Assembly (NCBI GenBank): GCA_916048055.1
Contig: CAJZHL010000032.1
Location: 930,001-994,000 of the forward strand
Direction: 5' to 3'
Length of the DNA stretch: 64,000 nucleotides
DNA from: Pedinophyceae sp. YPF-701
Taxonomy: Eukaryota; Chlorophyta; Pedinophyceae
Shown here: piece after piece, positions 63,002 to 64,000 of the stretch
How the letters are laid out: each line of letters opens with the position of its first letter
Numbering within the stretch: position 1 is the first letter of the stretch
Position numbers and translations under genes: made by a program
Notes under the pieces: model-generated
The model's input: only the letters and a program-made list of their open reading frames with translations
What the model was told of the DNA's origin: nothing
The model's database searches: none

Positions 63002-64000
63002 CGCGCGGAGAAGCCTCTGGCGGGAGCCGTTCCGCGCTGGCCTGCGCCCCCGGCGTGTGGCTCGACGAGTCTACAGCAGGGAGCCTCCCGCGCGACGTCG
63101 CGGACGCTCCCGCAAGGCCCTAGATGCGGAACGCCCGCGCCAGGATTCGAACGGGGCCCGATGGCGCGCCCACGCGCGCGGATGACTGCGTCTGCGACCG
63201 CCCGCGCGGCGCCCCTTGGACTCGCTAGGAGTGCCGTCGCGGAGCACACAATCTGACGACGCCCGGCACAGAAGCGTTGCCCGGCGCAGCTCGAGTACAA
63301 CGGAGCCCGCACTGGCCACGCGCATTCTCGCCGCCACCTCCGCCCGCGCCGTACAACGCCCCGTCAATTGTCCCCTGGTGAGTGTCGCGCCTCTCAATGG
63401 CGCACGCGGGCCCGACACAGCACGCGGCACCGCGGGACACCCGTTCGCGTACGAACCGAACCTTCCACGCAAAAACCGCAGACTATCGAACGACTCATTC
63501 GCAGACGCCCGCCCTCGATCCTGCAGCACAAAGAGTAGTAATTGATCACCCGCGCACGAAACGAAATGCGGGTGTGCTATCGTCCTGATCAAGGCGGCAG
63601 CGTGCTAGGAGTACTCGCGCGAAATGCCATGTGAGCGTGCCATCATGTGCCAAGGGAAGGCTCTGACCTGCAATCAGTTAGAGTGAGTGGCGGCCGTCGT
63701 CAGCAACAACGCGGCGAGCCGCGCGAGTACTGGACGACGCCCGCCAGCCGACACGCCGAAGTGCTGGTCCACGTCCTAGGCTGCTTGTACCAGGGGGTGT
63801 CGGCAGCCGGCTGGGTGACAGCGGTGACTGAGTCCGCGGCATTGTCCGCGTTGTGTGGCGACGTGCCGACCGCTACTCAGCTCCCCTCGTCACCGCCGTC
63901 CCCCGCGTGGCCTGTCATGCGAAAAGCCGTCATACCTCGGTCTAGCGGCCACGGAATACGCGCATGGCCAACATGTTCATTGACATGTTGCAACATCGGG
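63002..64000. other. Intergenic to right edge, 999 nt
   Basis: Upstream of the ArfGAP gene. It contains the second good copy of the dispersed element (63538-63576). Beyond 63600 composition is closer to 60% GC and no coding frame was seen; the window ends in this spacer. Confidence 0.45.
63538..63576 (-). repeat. Dispersed 40-50-nt element, copy B
   Basis: AGTAATTGATCACCCGCGCA then CGAAACGAAATGCGGGTGT. It matches copy A (31115-31161) with few substitutions and two 3-nt gaps, keeping the ACCCGC/GCGGGT inverted pair. It lies about 540 nt upstream of the ArfGAP start codon. Confidence 0.6.

Noticed and set aside
63130-63160. TTCGAAT on the minus strand, resembling a tRNA T-loop
   Set aside because: The flanking bases do not form the 5-bp T-stem, and no D-arm or acceptor stem was found within 80 nt.
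63950-64000. TTGCAACATCG shared with 48380-48392
   Set aside because: Only 11 nt, no flanking similarity; likely chance.
1-64000. CRISPR arrays, insertion sequences, phage or operon structures
   Set aside because: None seen. Introns, transit peptides and single-gene transcription units identify a nuclear eukaryotic sequence.

Overview
This is a nuclear segment of a very GC-rich (roughly 70% by eye) photosynthetic eukaryote, most likely a green alga. The evidence is spliceosomal introns in nearly every gene, third codon positions saturated with G/C, and a gene set typical of the green lineage. That set includes a plant RR-type tandem CCCH zinc-finger protein, an MKP1-type phosphatase fused to a gelsolin-like region, the TPLATE/TSET coat subunit TWD40-1, a PHT4/ANTR plastid transporter, SufD, a starch branching enzyme and a thylakoid-lumen protein. 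A three-DM10-domain axonemal protein suggests the lineage has, or recently had, a flagellum. I do not name a species. No bacterial, viral or CRISPR features were found.

Layout, left to right: a 3' gene fragment (2-725, +); a PHT4-like transporter (1175-3402, +); an unknown 472-aa protein (4317-6604, +); TAF1 of TFIID (7067-14155, -) facing a small unknown gene across a divergent spacer (14754-15516, +); a membrane class III nucleotide cyclase (17209-19934, -); an MKP1-like phosphatase (21264-23615, -); a 2OG-Fe(II) oxygenase (24358-25301, -); ribosomal protein eL27 (25921-27378, -) head-to-head with a family-16 methyltransferase (27622-29243, +); a DUF1499 protein (29629-30676, -); a DM10/EFHC protein (31236-33565, -); a starch/glycogen branching enzyme (34477-38067, -); a lumen-targeted protein (39867-40682, -) divergent from TWD40-1 (41131-46163, +); a PiT phosphate transporter (46650-49461, -); ribonucleotide reductase R2 (50348-52129, -) divergent from SufD (52604-54726, +); an RR-TZF protein (56085-57696, +); and an AGD14/AGFG-type ArfGAP (60478-63001, -).

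The genes are unrelated housekeeping, plastid, phosphate, signalling and trafficking functions, not a cluster or operon. Plastid functions are spread along the window (PHT4, lumen protein, SufD, probably starch branching), and two phosphate-family transporters occur. Exon boundaries were chosen so that intron phases match on both sides; every complete model has a length divisible by three. Most introns are 90-300 nt, commonly with GTGCG or GTACG donors and CGCAG acceptors. Three introns appear to use GC donors, and many genes open with a coding exon of only 11-31 nt.

The most notable items are the GC-AG introns and micro first exons, a dispersed 40-nt element upstream of three minus-strand genes, a perfect 12-bp hairpin in the largest gene desert, an unusual substrate-determinant pair in the cyclase, a CW-like zinc finger on TAF1 and an enlarged zinc loop in the ArfGAP. 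I did not find a coherent new multi-gene system.
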